From Pyricularia pennisetigena (lineage: Eukaryota > Ascomycota > Sordariomycetes > Magnaporthales > Pyriculariaceae): 64,000 bases of DNA. The notes under the pieces are model-generated. The model was given only the letters and a program-made list of their open reading frames with translations. It had not been told where the DNA came from and did not search any database. Made by a program: the position numbers and the translations under genes. Location of the stretch: contig NC_043744.1 in assembly GCF_004337985.1 (NCBI RefSeq), positions 3,687,205 to 3,751,204 of the forward strand, given 5' to 3'. Below, piece after piece: positions 11,180-21,814 of this stretch (within the stretch, counting starts at the first letter, position 1; every line of letters begins with the position of its first letter).

Positions 11180-13030
11180 TACAGCTGTAAACTATAAAAA
11201 TCTCTACTTTACGCAAATTGCAATTATATATTAACACGAATAACGTTTATTCTATTTCTCTTTCTCTTTTTACCGCACACCATATTTACAACCGAAAAAC
11301 TCCAAAAATCGCCAGCAACGTTTAATTTACGCGCCCAATAGCTTAAATAGTTTAAAACGTACCGTTAAAATACCGAAATATTGCGCATTTGGAAATTGGT
11401 TAATCCAAACAAATAAACCGACGAAAAATTCCCAATATTTGAAAAATTTACCGAAAACGTTACAAAATCGTTTAAACGTTCCCGATTCGACAATTACCAT
11501 ATAAACCTACGAATTTGGGACTTTAACCCGCCTAAAATTAAACGTAAAATAAACCAAATCGCCAAATCGCTTGCAAATATAAATAAATTTATTTTTAAAA
11601 GTTTAAAAGAATTTATTATATTTAGCAATTTTACGCTTTCCGAAATAAAACGCGCGGTAAATAAAGCACGCGAAACGTAGGAATTACAGGAAAATTATAT
11701 AAACGAATAATTCCGAAAAATTAATATTTTCCTGCAATGGGTTACAAAAAATATAAATTTAACGTATTTTAATACGGCGTTTTTTACCGTTTAACGCAAC
11801 GGTTGGAACACGTTTAAAGGGACAATTAAAACGTTTTAGGAGAAATTCGCATTTTTTTTAACGTACGTTAAAAAGCAGGTTATTAAAAATTACAAAATAA
11901 CCCTGGTTTTAATTCGTATAATAAATAATAAAACGAATTGGTTTAAAATTTACGATTTAACCTACGAAAAAGCCCGGAATTATAAAATAACCGATTTTAA
12001 AAGGGATTTAACAATTAAAAATTTTATCGAAACAGGAAAACGTTTTTAACCCTTTTAAATTATAAACGTTCGGAACGAATTAAATAAACCGGATTATACG
12101 ATTACTTTTAAATATATTTTTAAATGGGTTAAAAGCGTTTTTTACGACAATACTACCGACCTTTTAATAAAAGGTGGCCGCAATTTCGCTAAATTTTATA
12201 CAATATTTGGCGGATCCGTTAAAAAATAAAATAAAAATTTAAACCACGTTTTTAACAGGGGTGAAAATAGGGGAAATATACGGAACAAATATTTTTGTAA
12301 TTATAATTATTTTTAATTACCAAATTTATGCGAAAAATTGGTGTACGTAATAATAGGAAAAAACCCCAAAATCCGTATACGTGGCCCCTATTTAACCGAA
12401 AATCGCAAAAAAATTTGCGCCGAATTTAAAAAGGACCGTTGGTCCTTTATCCGCGAATTGCTAATTTAAAAAGGTATAATTACCGAATTAGGATTTACCA
12501 CGAACGGAGGGACGAAAAAAGCACCGCAATCTAAAAAATAGGGGGGGCCGCCCATTATTTCGGCGGTTTACCTAACCATTTTTACCGAACCCGACGATTT
12601 TATATGCTTTTAAATATATTACGATAAAGGAATTAACGCATTTACGTTTATAAACACCTTTTATAACCTATATTACAATAATATTTTATTCGATAATTGC
12701 TGTTTTATGTATTTGGTAAACGTTAAGGAACGTTTAAACCCGGGTTTTATCCGTAAATTTACAAATACGGATCCGTAATTCGTTATATGCGGTATTTAAC
12801 AATTTAAAATTACCGCGTTTGGTACGCGTATTATATAAAACGTATTTAACGGAGGACGAACGTTAAAATTCGTTAACGTAACGTACGTACCCAATTTTTA
12901 CGTTAATATCGTATTAAAAGCGCGTTTAAAGGATAAAAACGTATGGTATAACGGCTGGGATTACATTTTGCGCCTGGGGAATATAAAGGATAATTTGGTA
13001 TTATATGGTTTACAACGACGTAATAACGTA
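11180..13030 (+). pseudogene. Degenerate gag and protease region of the copia element
   Basis: This is A+T-saturated sequence with no long open frame. Near 12870-13010 a translation resembles the copia protease/linker block (NVTYVPNF followed by VWYNG). The gag assignment upstream is by position only. No active protein can be made. Confidence 0.55.
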
Positions 13031-13199
13031 ATTTTCCTATAATATAAACCTATTTACTATTTGCACGTTACCCCTACCGTACAAATATTTTTTGCAGGTA
13101 TTATTTTTTTAACGGCCATAAACGGTTGGATAAAATTTATTAGGATTCCATAAAAAAATTCCACGGGAATATACGACGAAAAAAAAAATAGTTCGTTAA

Positions 13200-14335
13200 T
13201 TTGGTATTGGAAAGCCGGCCATTTGGGTCCGGAAGCGTTTAAAGCGTTGGTCCACCGGGTTAAAAATGTAAAAATTAAAGGACCAAAAATATTGGAGTGC
13301 GAAACGTGCGTTTAAATATATAATAAAGCAATGGTATCGAAGCGCTTAAAAGGCGAATTATATAAATTTTACTATATAATACACCTAAATCTTTTTTATT
13401 TTAAAGAATTAAGCATTGGTATACGGTATTTGTTATTATTAAAAAACGAATATTCGGGGCGTTTAACGATTATTCCGTTTACCGGAAAAACGAAGGCAAA
13501 ATTCGTGTTAACAATATTCGGTTTCGAATAGTGGGTAACGCGCCAATACGGCCTATAAATTGCGAAGTTTTTCCATAATAACGAACCTATTTTAATAGCG
13601 TATACGGGATATATTTTTTACTAAAAATATTGCAAAAAACTTGGGATTAAAATAGAAACGCTTCCCTTTAATATATATAAGCCGAACGGTTAAATAAAGC
13701 GTTCGGGACAGGAGGTAATTGTGCGCGCGCTCAAAATGCGTTTGGTAGCCAATTTACCTACCTTTATTTGGCTAAAAATAATTATAGCCGCAAATTATTT
13801 CATTAATATAAATCCATTAATAAACCGGAAAAGTTTTAGCCCGAACGAAATCCTATTAATATAATTTAGGGGGTTTTTTAGGTGGTATATACCTGCATTA
13901 TTTATTATATTAAATAAAAACCTGCGCCCAAATTGGTTTGGTACGTACGTATATAGGTGTAAAATTTACGTATTAAACCCGGTAAAAACGAAATTAAAAG
14001 ATAAGGTAATATTTAAAACGAACCTTAAAGCGCACGTGGGATATTTGGTTGGATATAAATCCTTTAAAATATATTATATTTGGGTACCTTTTTTCAATAG
14101 GATTATCATTTTACGCAACGTCCGATTCGACGAAACACGTTTTTACCAAAGATTAAAAAAGGAAAAAATAAAAACCGGTAAATTTAATAACGAATACGAG
14201 TTTTTAATAAACCGGATTTACGAACCAATATTGGAATTTCTGGGGGACGGAATAATCGAACGTTTGGGTTTATTACGGAATAAACCATTGCTCGTACCTA
14301 ATCCAGGCGTTCCTATTTTTAATTAAAGGTTAAAT
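13200..14335 (+). pseudogene. Degenerate copia integrase region
   Basis: Translation around 13300 shows a CETC pair like the end of an HHCC zinc finger. It is followed by a core-like stretch (LLLLKNEYSGRL) and, near 14030-14140, the copia-specific HVGYLVGYKSFKIYYIW segment with VRFDE. Two open pieces survive (13331-13531 and 14036-14326), separated by stops. Cumulative RIP mutation explains the breaks. Confidence 0.75.
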
Positions 14336-15280
14336 AACGTATTAATACTATAAAAACGGAGCGCGGAAACACTTACGGAATACTATAATATGCATTTCCG
14401 CGAACAAATCGCAAAAAACGATATTTTTAAAGGTTTGGGCGGACCGATCCCAGGTAAAACGGTTAATTAACTGGAACCGCTTGGGATATAAATGGTTGAC
14501 GAACCAGTAAAATATACGTTAATAGTACCAACGTATTTAAAAATTTTAAAGGATAATATAATAACGCCTAAAACGGGAAAAAATTACGTATTCGGTATAC
14601 GCATATTAAATAATAACGGATTTCCACCGCGTACGCCCACGGACCTTGTAAAGGAACCGGGTGCACCGAGATTGGTAAAAAATACCCGAACGGTGGGACC
14701 AATCGTTATTAATAACGAATCGGCGCGGGAATACCCTACGTTTAACCGTTTTTTCGTCGGGGGTAATATACCGGAACCGCAATCCGAACCACCGAACTTG
14801 ACGAATATTACCGTTATATCCGCACGACCCCCAAATATTACGCCCGCGCCGGTACCTTAAACCAACGTTTAAACGCGCACAATAAAGTTTAAACGTTTTT
14901 CGAAAACGCCCCGATTTACCATAAAAACTTTAAAGGTAAATATAATGGGATAACGCCAACGCGGTAAAGGAAACATAACCCGTGGAAAGCGCGGGGGCAA
15001 TAATAATAATACGAATTTTGCAAACGCGATTATCCCAAAGGGAAAAAACGTGGTATACGGAAATAATAATATCCATTTAAAATAAATATATACCAAGGAC
15101 CGGATATTCGTTCCAAATTTTTAATTATAATTAGCGTTTTTATTAACGTTTTTACCTAATTAATAAAGCACGTTGGAAAACGGTAATTATAACCACAAAA
15201 TACTACACGAAATTATCGCGGCGGTAATATAATAGAAAAAACCGGATAAAAAGGTTAAACCGCATAAAAACGACCTTATA

Positions 15281-15873
15281 TTTGTGAACATGGCTAGCGC
15301 AGGGCTAATTATATTAGCTACCCTGCATTATCTTATAACGGCTAGCACGGGCTAATTTTATTAGTCACCCTGCATCGAATAAATAAATAAATAACAAATA
15401 AAATATATACGCGTTTATACACACAAAGCTTTATATATCACGTCTTTGTTCATAGTTTCAACAACAAAACAAATACGTCATATTTAATCTAGCTTAGTGG
15501 TATAATGCACGTACCATAATCTATATCATATATACATTGAAGTGCGTGGGTTCGAATCCCGTTGTGGTCGCAGATTTTCTGTGCATGCATAAGCACAATA
15601 GGCCGTTAGGCTCAATGGGCCGTTAGGCTCAATAGGTCGGCAGGTTAGTCACATGAATAAGGCCAAATCATATGACGTGACCCCGCATTCCGGACATCCG
15701 GATCGAAGATCTGCACCTACGGATTCGAACACGTAATTCATAACTCAGCCTTAGATTCATTACCTTCATAACCTTCATCGATTCAACGATTCAACGAATC
15801 GATTGTGCAACAACAATATATCATCTCTATTACCCGCTAGCAGACGGTTATCTGCCATTTCAACGTTCCATCA
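15281..15873. mobile_element. 593-bp nested insertion with 8-bp target duplication, not RIP-mutated
   Basis: It is flanked by ACCTTATA at 15273-15280 and 15874-15881. Removing the insert plus one copy joins the copia frame exactly (PHKNDLI to RDPLFPAFK), so the boundaries are well supported. An 8-bp duplication suggests an hAT-type non-autonomous element, but the ends show only weak inverted similarity. Contents: two diverged copies of a 36-37-bp hairpin-like unit (15292-15328 and 15340-15375), a tRNA-like segment and a short tandem repeat of ccgttaggctcaat. The composition is clearly less AT-rich than the host element. No ORF was seen. Confidence 0.8.
15483..15572 (+). other. tRNA-like segment with A and B boxes
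   Basis: It has an A-box-like TAGCTTAGTGG at 15490-15500 and a perfect B-box-type GGTTCGAATCC at 15549-15559. A five-pair T stem can form, and GCAC/GTGC could close an enlarged anticodon arm. The 5' end does not pair with the 3' TGTGGTC, so the acceptor stem is broken. It is most likely a tRNA-derived, SINE-like module or tRNA pseudogene inside the nested insertion. Confidence 0.5.
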
Positions 15874-15881
15874 ACCTTATA

Positions 15882-17420
15882 CGTGATCCACTTTTCCCCG
15901 CGTTCAAAATTAAGCTTATTTTATCTCGTAACCTCCTCACAATATTTGCGCTTAAAACCTGGAAAAAACTTATAGCGCACCCGGATAAAAAGCAGTTTTT
16001 CAAAGCAACGAAAACGGAGTGGATAAATTTCGAAAAAAAAAAGACATGGGAAATAACCCCTCGGTCGAACTGCACCATAAAACCCGTACCGCTTATATGG
16101 GTATTTACGTATAAATTCGACAAAAACGGTTACCTCGAACGCTATAAAACACGGTTCGTAGCAAAGGGTGATTAATAAACGCCTAACACGTTTAAAAACA
16201 CCTACGCGGCGATATTAACAACACGCAATTTCAGGCTAACACTAGCCCTAATAGCGTATTTCGACCTCGAAACGATCCAAATCAATATAAACAACGTTTT
16301 CCTCAACGCAACGCTCAACATAAATAAACCAATATTCTGCACCGCACTAAAAAGGTTTAGGAAAAAAAATATTATATTTAAATTACGAAAAACGTTTTAC
16401 GGTATAAGGGAATTACCCAAATTTTGGTACGAAAAGCTCCTAAAAACGCTACAAAATTTGGGATTTAAACCAATTGGTAATAAATTATGCATATACGTAT
16501 TTATACAAAACAGGGTTATCGTAATTTTTTTCGTAAACGATATAATCGTGTTATATACCGCAAAACACGCCAAAAACGGTAAAACGGTTATCGACGGCCT
16601 AAAGGCTAAATACGAATTACGGGAGGGGCAACTCTCTTAATTCCTTAGGATACGCGTACTGCGAAATAAAAAACAACGCACAGCGATTTTATTACACGAT
16701 TCGTATATCGAAAAAATCGCCATACGTTTTAAACTTATAAAAAGCTTAAAATACCCGCCAACGCCATTACCAAAAAATCTTATAATAAAATACGAAAGGA
16801 CCGCAATTCCAAACGAGGTTAAAATTTACCAGGAAATAATAAGGTTTATTTTATATACCGCAATTATATTTAAACCGGACGTTACGCACGCAGTATTAAT
16901 ATTTTTTAAATTTTTTACCAATCCTAATCCTTTTTACAAACGCTTAACCAAAAAAATATTACTTTATTTATATAGTACGAAGTTTTTAGGAATTAAATAC
17001 GGAACGAACGACCAAAATTAGCACTTTATATTCGCAAATAACGCATTTTTCGGCGACGATCTAAATACGAGGAGGTTTTCAAAAAAATACGTAATAATAC
17101 TATTCGGAGGAGCTATTAATTAAAGGGCGGTAAAACAAACCACGGTAACGACGTTTACAATAAAAGTAAAATTACACGCATTATCGAAAGCGGCCAAAAA
17201 AACTATAATTTTAAAGCGGATTTTCAAAAAAATATAGTTAAATTTAAACCAACCCTGGAATCTATATTGCGATAACAAATAAACGATTCGCTTAATCGTT
17301 AATAAAAATTTTCGTATTAATACCAGCCTGCGCTATATAAATATATAAAATATATAATTTAAATAGGAGCACGCCAAAAAAAATTTCCACGTTATTTACC
17401 TGGAAATAAAATTTATACCT
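15882..17420 (+). pseudogene. Degenerate copia reverse transcriptase and RNase H
   Basis: The sequence restarts in the frame that ends at 15280. Recognisable copia RT phrases include WVFTYKFDKNG, YKTRFVAKG, FYGIRELPKFWYEKL and FVNDIIV, the last being the catalytic YVDD-type box altered by a G-to-A change. RNase H-like blocks (YCDNK, SAKAAKK-like) follow to about 17400. Stops occur throughout. This identifies the element as copia rather than gypsy, because integrase precedes reverse transcriptase. Confidence 0.85.
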
Positions 17421-17519
17421 GCAAACGGATTTATTAAATCGTTATCGATCCCCAAATTCGAGCATTTTAAAGCATTTTTAAACTTTTATAACGTTTAGCA
17501 AAATTTAAAAAAGAGCTCG

Positions 17520-19552
17520 GAAACACGGTAAGGAATATAATATTAAATAACGCGTGTTAAACCTATTAAAAAAAAAAAAAAAAACAACGATAAAAAGTAA
17601 CGAATATATAAAATAACGAATATTTAAGGCCGAAACCCACCCACAAAAAAACCTAATAGCCGGCGCCAGCGCTATTAGGAAATAATATAAAATAAATACC
17701 CGTAATAGGTTAACCATTAAAAATCGCACCCATTACCGCCGGTACGCCACCCATAATAACTAACCCCGATCCTATTTAAACACCACGAAATAACGTTTTT
17801 TTTGCGCCTTACGGCGCAAAAAAAACACCAAAAACCCTTTTTACGGGTTTTAACGCAGGAATATTTTTCGCTTAAAAAATTGCCAATTTTTTCGTTTGGG
17901 ATTCGGTCCAATCCCGGAAATAATACGTAACCACGTTCCGAAAAAATTGGATTTTTTTAACGGGGGTACGCGGTAATATAAAAAACGCCTGGCCCAAATC
18001 GCGCGCGGCGCGTTTAAAAAATCCCCTAATTGGAAAAAAAAGGCAGGTATATTTATTTCGGTAATTTTAATAACGCGGTAAACGCGTTCCCCGAATACGG
18101 GAACGTACGCCGGGTTAATTAACGTATAAACCGGTCGCAATTCCGGATAAATACGTTTTCGCACACCCGAAATATAGCACCGGGCGATTTACAAAATCGT
18201 TTGGGCGAATACGACGGGGACGAAAACGACGCGATTACGGTATATACGTTAATTCGCGATATTTATAAATAAACGTTTTAAAATAGGGGAGGTATTTACG
18301 GAACGGACGGGGCGGTCGTCGCTATCCTCCTTTTTTTTATTTTCCTCCTCCTTTTCCTCCGTTTCCTCCCTTTTTTTCCTCCTGCTTATATTTTTTAATT
18401 TTTATATATATAATTAATATTATTTTACGTTTTTAAATACGGTTTAAAAATAATTTACGGGGTTTTTAACGCCGCGCGCATTTTTAATACGCCCGGAAAC
18501 GGCCTTAAAGGCGGCGGTTTGGGTAGGCGCGGGGGCGGGTTCGGTAACGGTAAAGGTAACGGCGGGGGCGGGCGCAGGGTCGGTAAAACCCCTAATTATT
18601 AATATTTTAACAATAATTTTTTCGGTTTGCGTTTCGGAAATTACCGTTTCGGCGGAAATAGCGGCGGGGACCGTATCGGTAACCGTAAAAATAAAAACGG
18701 CGCCGGTAACGACGGTAAAAAAAATTTATATTTTACCGTTAATTTAACATTATAAAACAGGTTACGATATAAATTATACCCGTTAGTTTTTAATTTCCCG
18801 CTGGGAAAATTAAAAGGCGCGCTGCAATTGCAGCGTTTCGGCGGTATTAATTCGTTTATATATATATAAGGAGCGCGTTAATTAAATCGTACGTTCGGAA
18901 ATTCGTTAAAACGCAAATAAGGATTTACAATTATACGCGCCTTTCGGCGCGACCAAATCGATTCCCATTAATGGGAATAAAAAAAAACATTATATTACAC
19001 CCGTTAACCAACGTCCAACCGGTATTTAACGCACAACGCGGTTTACGCGCAGTTTAACCCGCCAAAATAAACGAAAAAAAACCTATTTTTATTATTATTA
19101 TTATTGCTATTGGTACTAATATCGACGTTAACAGGCGCGCAAATCGTTAAACGCAAAATATAGGGCGTAGGCGACCATTTACGAATTGGGTATTTGGGTA
19201 TAAAATAAAATTTAAAATTAAAATTCGGATTTAAAAAAACGAACGAAATATATATTCGCCGTACGTTTACCAATTTTATTACAAATTATTGTCGCTATTA
19301 ATACAATAGGGGGTATAATATTACGGATTCGTCGCCATTAAAAAGGGTTTACCGTTTGCGCTAAATACAATAAAAAACGCTAAAAATTGGCAAAACCCGC
19401 TTACGGCGCGCGTTGCACCGCTACCGTTTATTAGCATTATAAATTTCCTTTATTTACGTAAATAAATATATATAAAATATTAACCGTGGGGGTTGTATAT
19501 AGTTATGTAAATAGTTAATTCTGCTTATTTACGCAAAATTAACTGGGGGGTG
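17520..19552. other. Extra 2-kb AT-rich segment between RNase H and 3' LTR
   Basis: Copia elements usually reach the 3' LTR soon after RNase H, but here about 2 kb of RIP-degraded sequence remains. The longest open stretch is on the minus strand (17850-18164, 104 codons) with no recognised family. It could be an extra or captured gene or a second nested element. The sequence alone does not decide. Confidence 0.5.
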
Positions 19553-19718
19553 TGTTGCAGTAAATAGATTTTGGCATCACATAACCAGATGAGCTTAGTT
19601 AGCGCTGTGCACACCATAAAAGCGCTGCCACGCTCGTTAGCCTAGATAGCGCACCCTACCTGAATACATGGCTCTCCTACCACTCATGCAGGCTGCACGT
19701 GTACGTTCGTGTGCGTCA
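19553..19718 (+). repeat. 3' LTR of the copia element
   Basis: It begins TGTTGCAGTAAATAG and ends GTGCGTCA, followed directly by the CATGT duplication. RIP-type changes relative to the 5' LTR lie only in its first 50 bp. The outer part looks unmutated. Confidence 0.93.
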
Positions 19719-19723
19719 CATGT

Positions 19724-20551
19724 AACCAACCTGTTTCTTTGCTGACATGTGGATTCACGCCTGATCTGAATCCAAACCGCCTCATGGCATCCGGCATCAT
19801 AGTACCATTAGGAAATTCGCCGGACACGAAGTTGCCTGCTACCCGCTAATTGGGTTATACTGGATCGTTTGCCTCTTTGGGCTTGCATCCCCAGAGATGG
19901 ATTTCCAGACGTCGCGGACCCTCTCCCTATCAGGACGCGTGTTGAAGCTCGTCAGGAAACTGTTCTTCAGTAGGACAAGTCATGTACGAGGACAGACATT
20001 CCACGAAATTTATTTGTCGCTTGTACCGCGCGAGATGCGTATCTAGGCGCCGTAGTCAGATTTAGCTTGGGTTGGCCCTATCCACAAGGTTTCGTCTTTC
20101 GTCTGTCTGATATCATCCGCGTTTTCCGAGTTAAGACGGGGAGAAACACGCTAAGAAAAAAACCCGCCGGGGACTTGCTCGAATGGGACAACGTCGACTC
20201 TGAAGTTTAGAGATCTGTTTGCGAATGTTTTCTACATCGTCTTTACCATTCCCTTTCTTGAATTTTTACATGTTCTTGTACCCGTGTGGTGTATAAACCC
20301 CATAAAGCTCTGGGCATACTAGATATTTGGCTGGCTGCATATCACAGCAATCGGGAGCTATTGAGGTTTAAAGTCAACGTTCCGCGAACCGTGTGGGTGA
20401 CGGGACATTGAGGCTCCACTTGAAGAGGGGCGCAAAAAAAGCAGCAACCTATTGAGGGTAGCTCGCACGATAAGCAGACCCAGTCGGACAGCAAGCCGGG
20501 GCCTCTAATCTGAATTATGCTTAGTATCAAAAAGTCAAAATGGAAGGCAGT
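19724..20551. other. Intergenic region
   Basis: Composition is normal immediately outside the target duplication. No coding region or repeat was recognised up to the tRNA gene. Confidence 0.5.
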
Positions 20552-20650
20552 CGACGCAGATGAGATTCGAACTCATGCGCCCGAAGGCATTGGCTATGAT
20601 ACATAGCAGGTAGTAGCAGGCCAACGGAATAACCACTAACCGACTGCGCC
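20552..20650 (-). tRNA. tRNA-Ser(GCT)-like gene with intron (copy A)
   Basis: A 99-nt cloverleaf can be folded. The acceptor GGCGCAG pairs with CTGCGTC over seven pairs with one G-T. The anticodon stem is TTGGC/GCCAA, the long variable arm is GCC-TTC-GGGC, and the T arm is ATGAG-TTCGAAT-CTCAT with a G discriminator. The long variable arm and G discriminator indicate serine. The anticodon loop fits CTGCTAA if about 18 nt between positions 37 and 38 are an intron. The D stem is weak, so a tRNA pseudogene or SINE head is an alternative. Confidence 0.65.
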
Positions 20651-21814
20651 CGTTGTTAAGCGGGATTGACTTGTAAGTTTGCCCCAGTGGTACACTTCAT
20701 ATAGAGCAAGTACTAGCCTCTCGATCGGTTGATTACCTGCGAATATTTACCTGTGTTCGTTGCATAAGACTATTCCTTACTTTCTTCATCGCACCTCACA
20801 TCGCATTTTGAAACACATTATAGTTAATCGCTAGGGGGCCCACAGCGCACAGCCCCTGATGAGTTTCCTACAACTACAGCTTTCGACGCCTTACTCGGCC
20901 GTTGAGTGCCCCAGTATTTGGGTGTACTATGGTAGAAAATTTTAGACTTTAGCCACATTACCACGTAACATGTCAAAACGCCACCACGTTGTGTTCAGTT
21001 ATACCTCGCGTCCACTACTACGTGCGCAGGAAATTCCAGAAATTCCTCGAGTTTGTCTCTTGACTCGGTCCAAGAAAAAAAAAAAAAAAAAAAAAAAAAC
21101 TTCTTCTTCCGCCATGGTCCGCATGCACCGGCCCGAAGCCCGTATGCAGTAAATGACCAACGACCAAGTCTTGCTTGGCGTACGGATCTCATATTTATAA
21201 TAATAGTATCGCCTGCGACAGCCACTGCCGTCACCCGCCGATATAAATACCAGGATTTGTCCCATGGTGTTGGTTCTTTGTTTCCAAAGTAAGATGCTGG
21301 CGTTGCAACATCTCAGCTGGCGGCAAGCCATACCCGAAGAACCAATTGAAGATGCCCTGGACTGCCGTTGGCACATGGGGGCCAGATGCAGTTGCAATTT
21401 CGCGGTGGCTGAGCAGGCCAGGCCCGTTTGCGCTCTGTTTGGTCGATCTCCTGCAGGGGGTTCGCAGGATTGCCACACCCGCCCCTCGATTGCTCGGCGC
21501 CATGGAGAATGGCTCCCTGGGATCCGCTGTTCGGGACAGTAAGCAAAGCACGAGAAATTGCTTGAACAATCTCACCTTTTAATCATGATGTTTGCTGTCT
21601 CACCATGGGGAGAAGTGAAACACTGCTGTCTCTCGCATAGGCAAGCTTGGGCCAATTTTTTTTTTTTTTTTTTTTTTTCTCTCTTCGTGTGCTGGATCGG
21701 TCTTTGGTAAGATTTGCAGTCGGCAGGCTCCCGGCGTTAATTCCTTATAATCTTCGTGCTTGGGGCGGTTATTTTGTGGAGTCATTCAGCATCGAGTCGC
21801 ATCTGCAACGCACG
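20651..21814. other. Intergenic region with homopolymer tracts
   Basis: No supported gene was seen. It holds a run of about 26 A near 21074-21099 and a run of about 23 T near 21657-21679. Apparent ORFs crossing these tracts translate to lysine or phenylalanine runs and were not accepted. Confidence 0.5.

Larger units (their letters stand above)
11001..19718 (+). mobile_element. RIP-degenerated Ty1/copia LTR retrotransposon
   Basis: An 8.7-kb element bounded by two 166-bp LTRs and by the direct repeat CATGT at 10996-11000 and 19719-19723, the expected 5-bp target duplication. Broken translations run in copia order on the plus strand: gag, protease-like, integrase, reverse transcriptase, RNase H. 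The internal sequence is extremely A+T-rich with stops in all frames. The two LTRs differ only by C-to-T/G-to-A transitions, the signature of RIP. A purine run (ggggggtg) sits just before the 3' LTR as a polypurine tract. The length exceeds a usual 5-6 kb copia element because of a 593-bp nested insertion and about 2 kb of extra sequence before the 3' LTR. It is non-functional. Confidence 0.93.

Noticed and set aside
15721..15731. Second B-box-like GTTCGAATCC on the minus strand
   Set aside because: No A box or cloverleaf was found at a suitable distance.
15281..15873. Nested insertion as a solo LTR
   Set aside because: TG...CA ends can be proposed, but the flanks then lack a 5-bp duplication. 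The 8-bp duplication and frame restoration fit other ends better.
17850..18164. 104-codon minus-strand ORF inside the copia element
   Set aside because: It lies in RIP-degraded DNA and its openness can arise by chance. No homology was recognised.
20999..21785. ORFs spanning poly-A and poly-T tracts
   Set aside because: Openness comes from Lys/Phe homopolymer coding. There are no domains.
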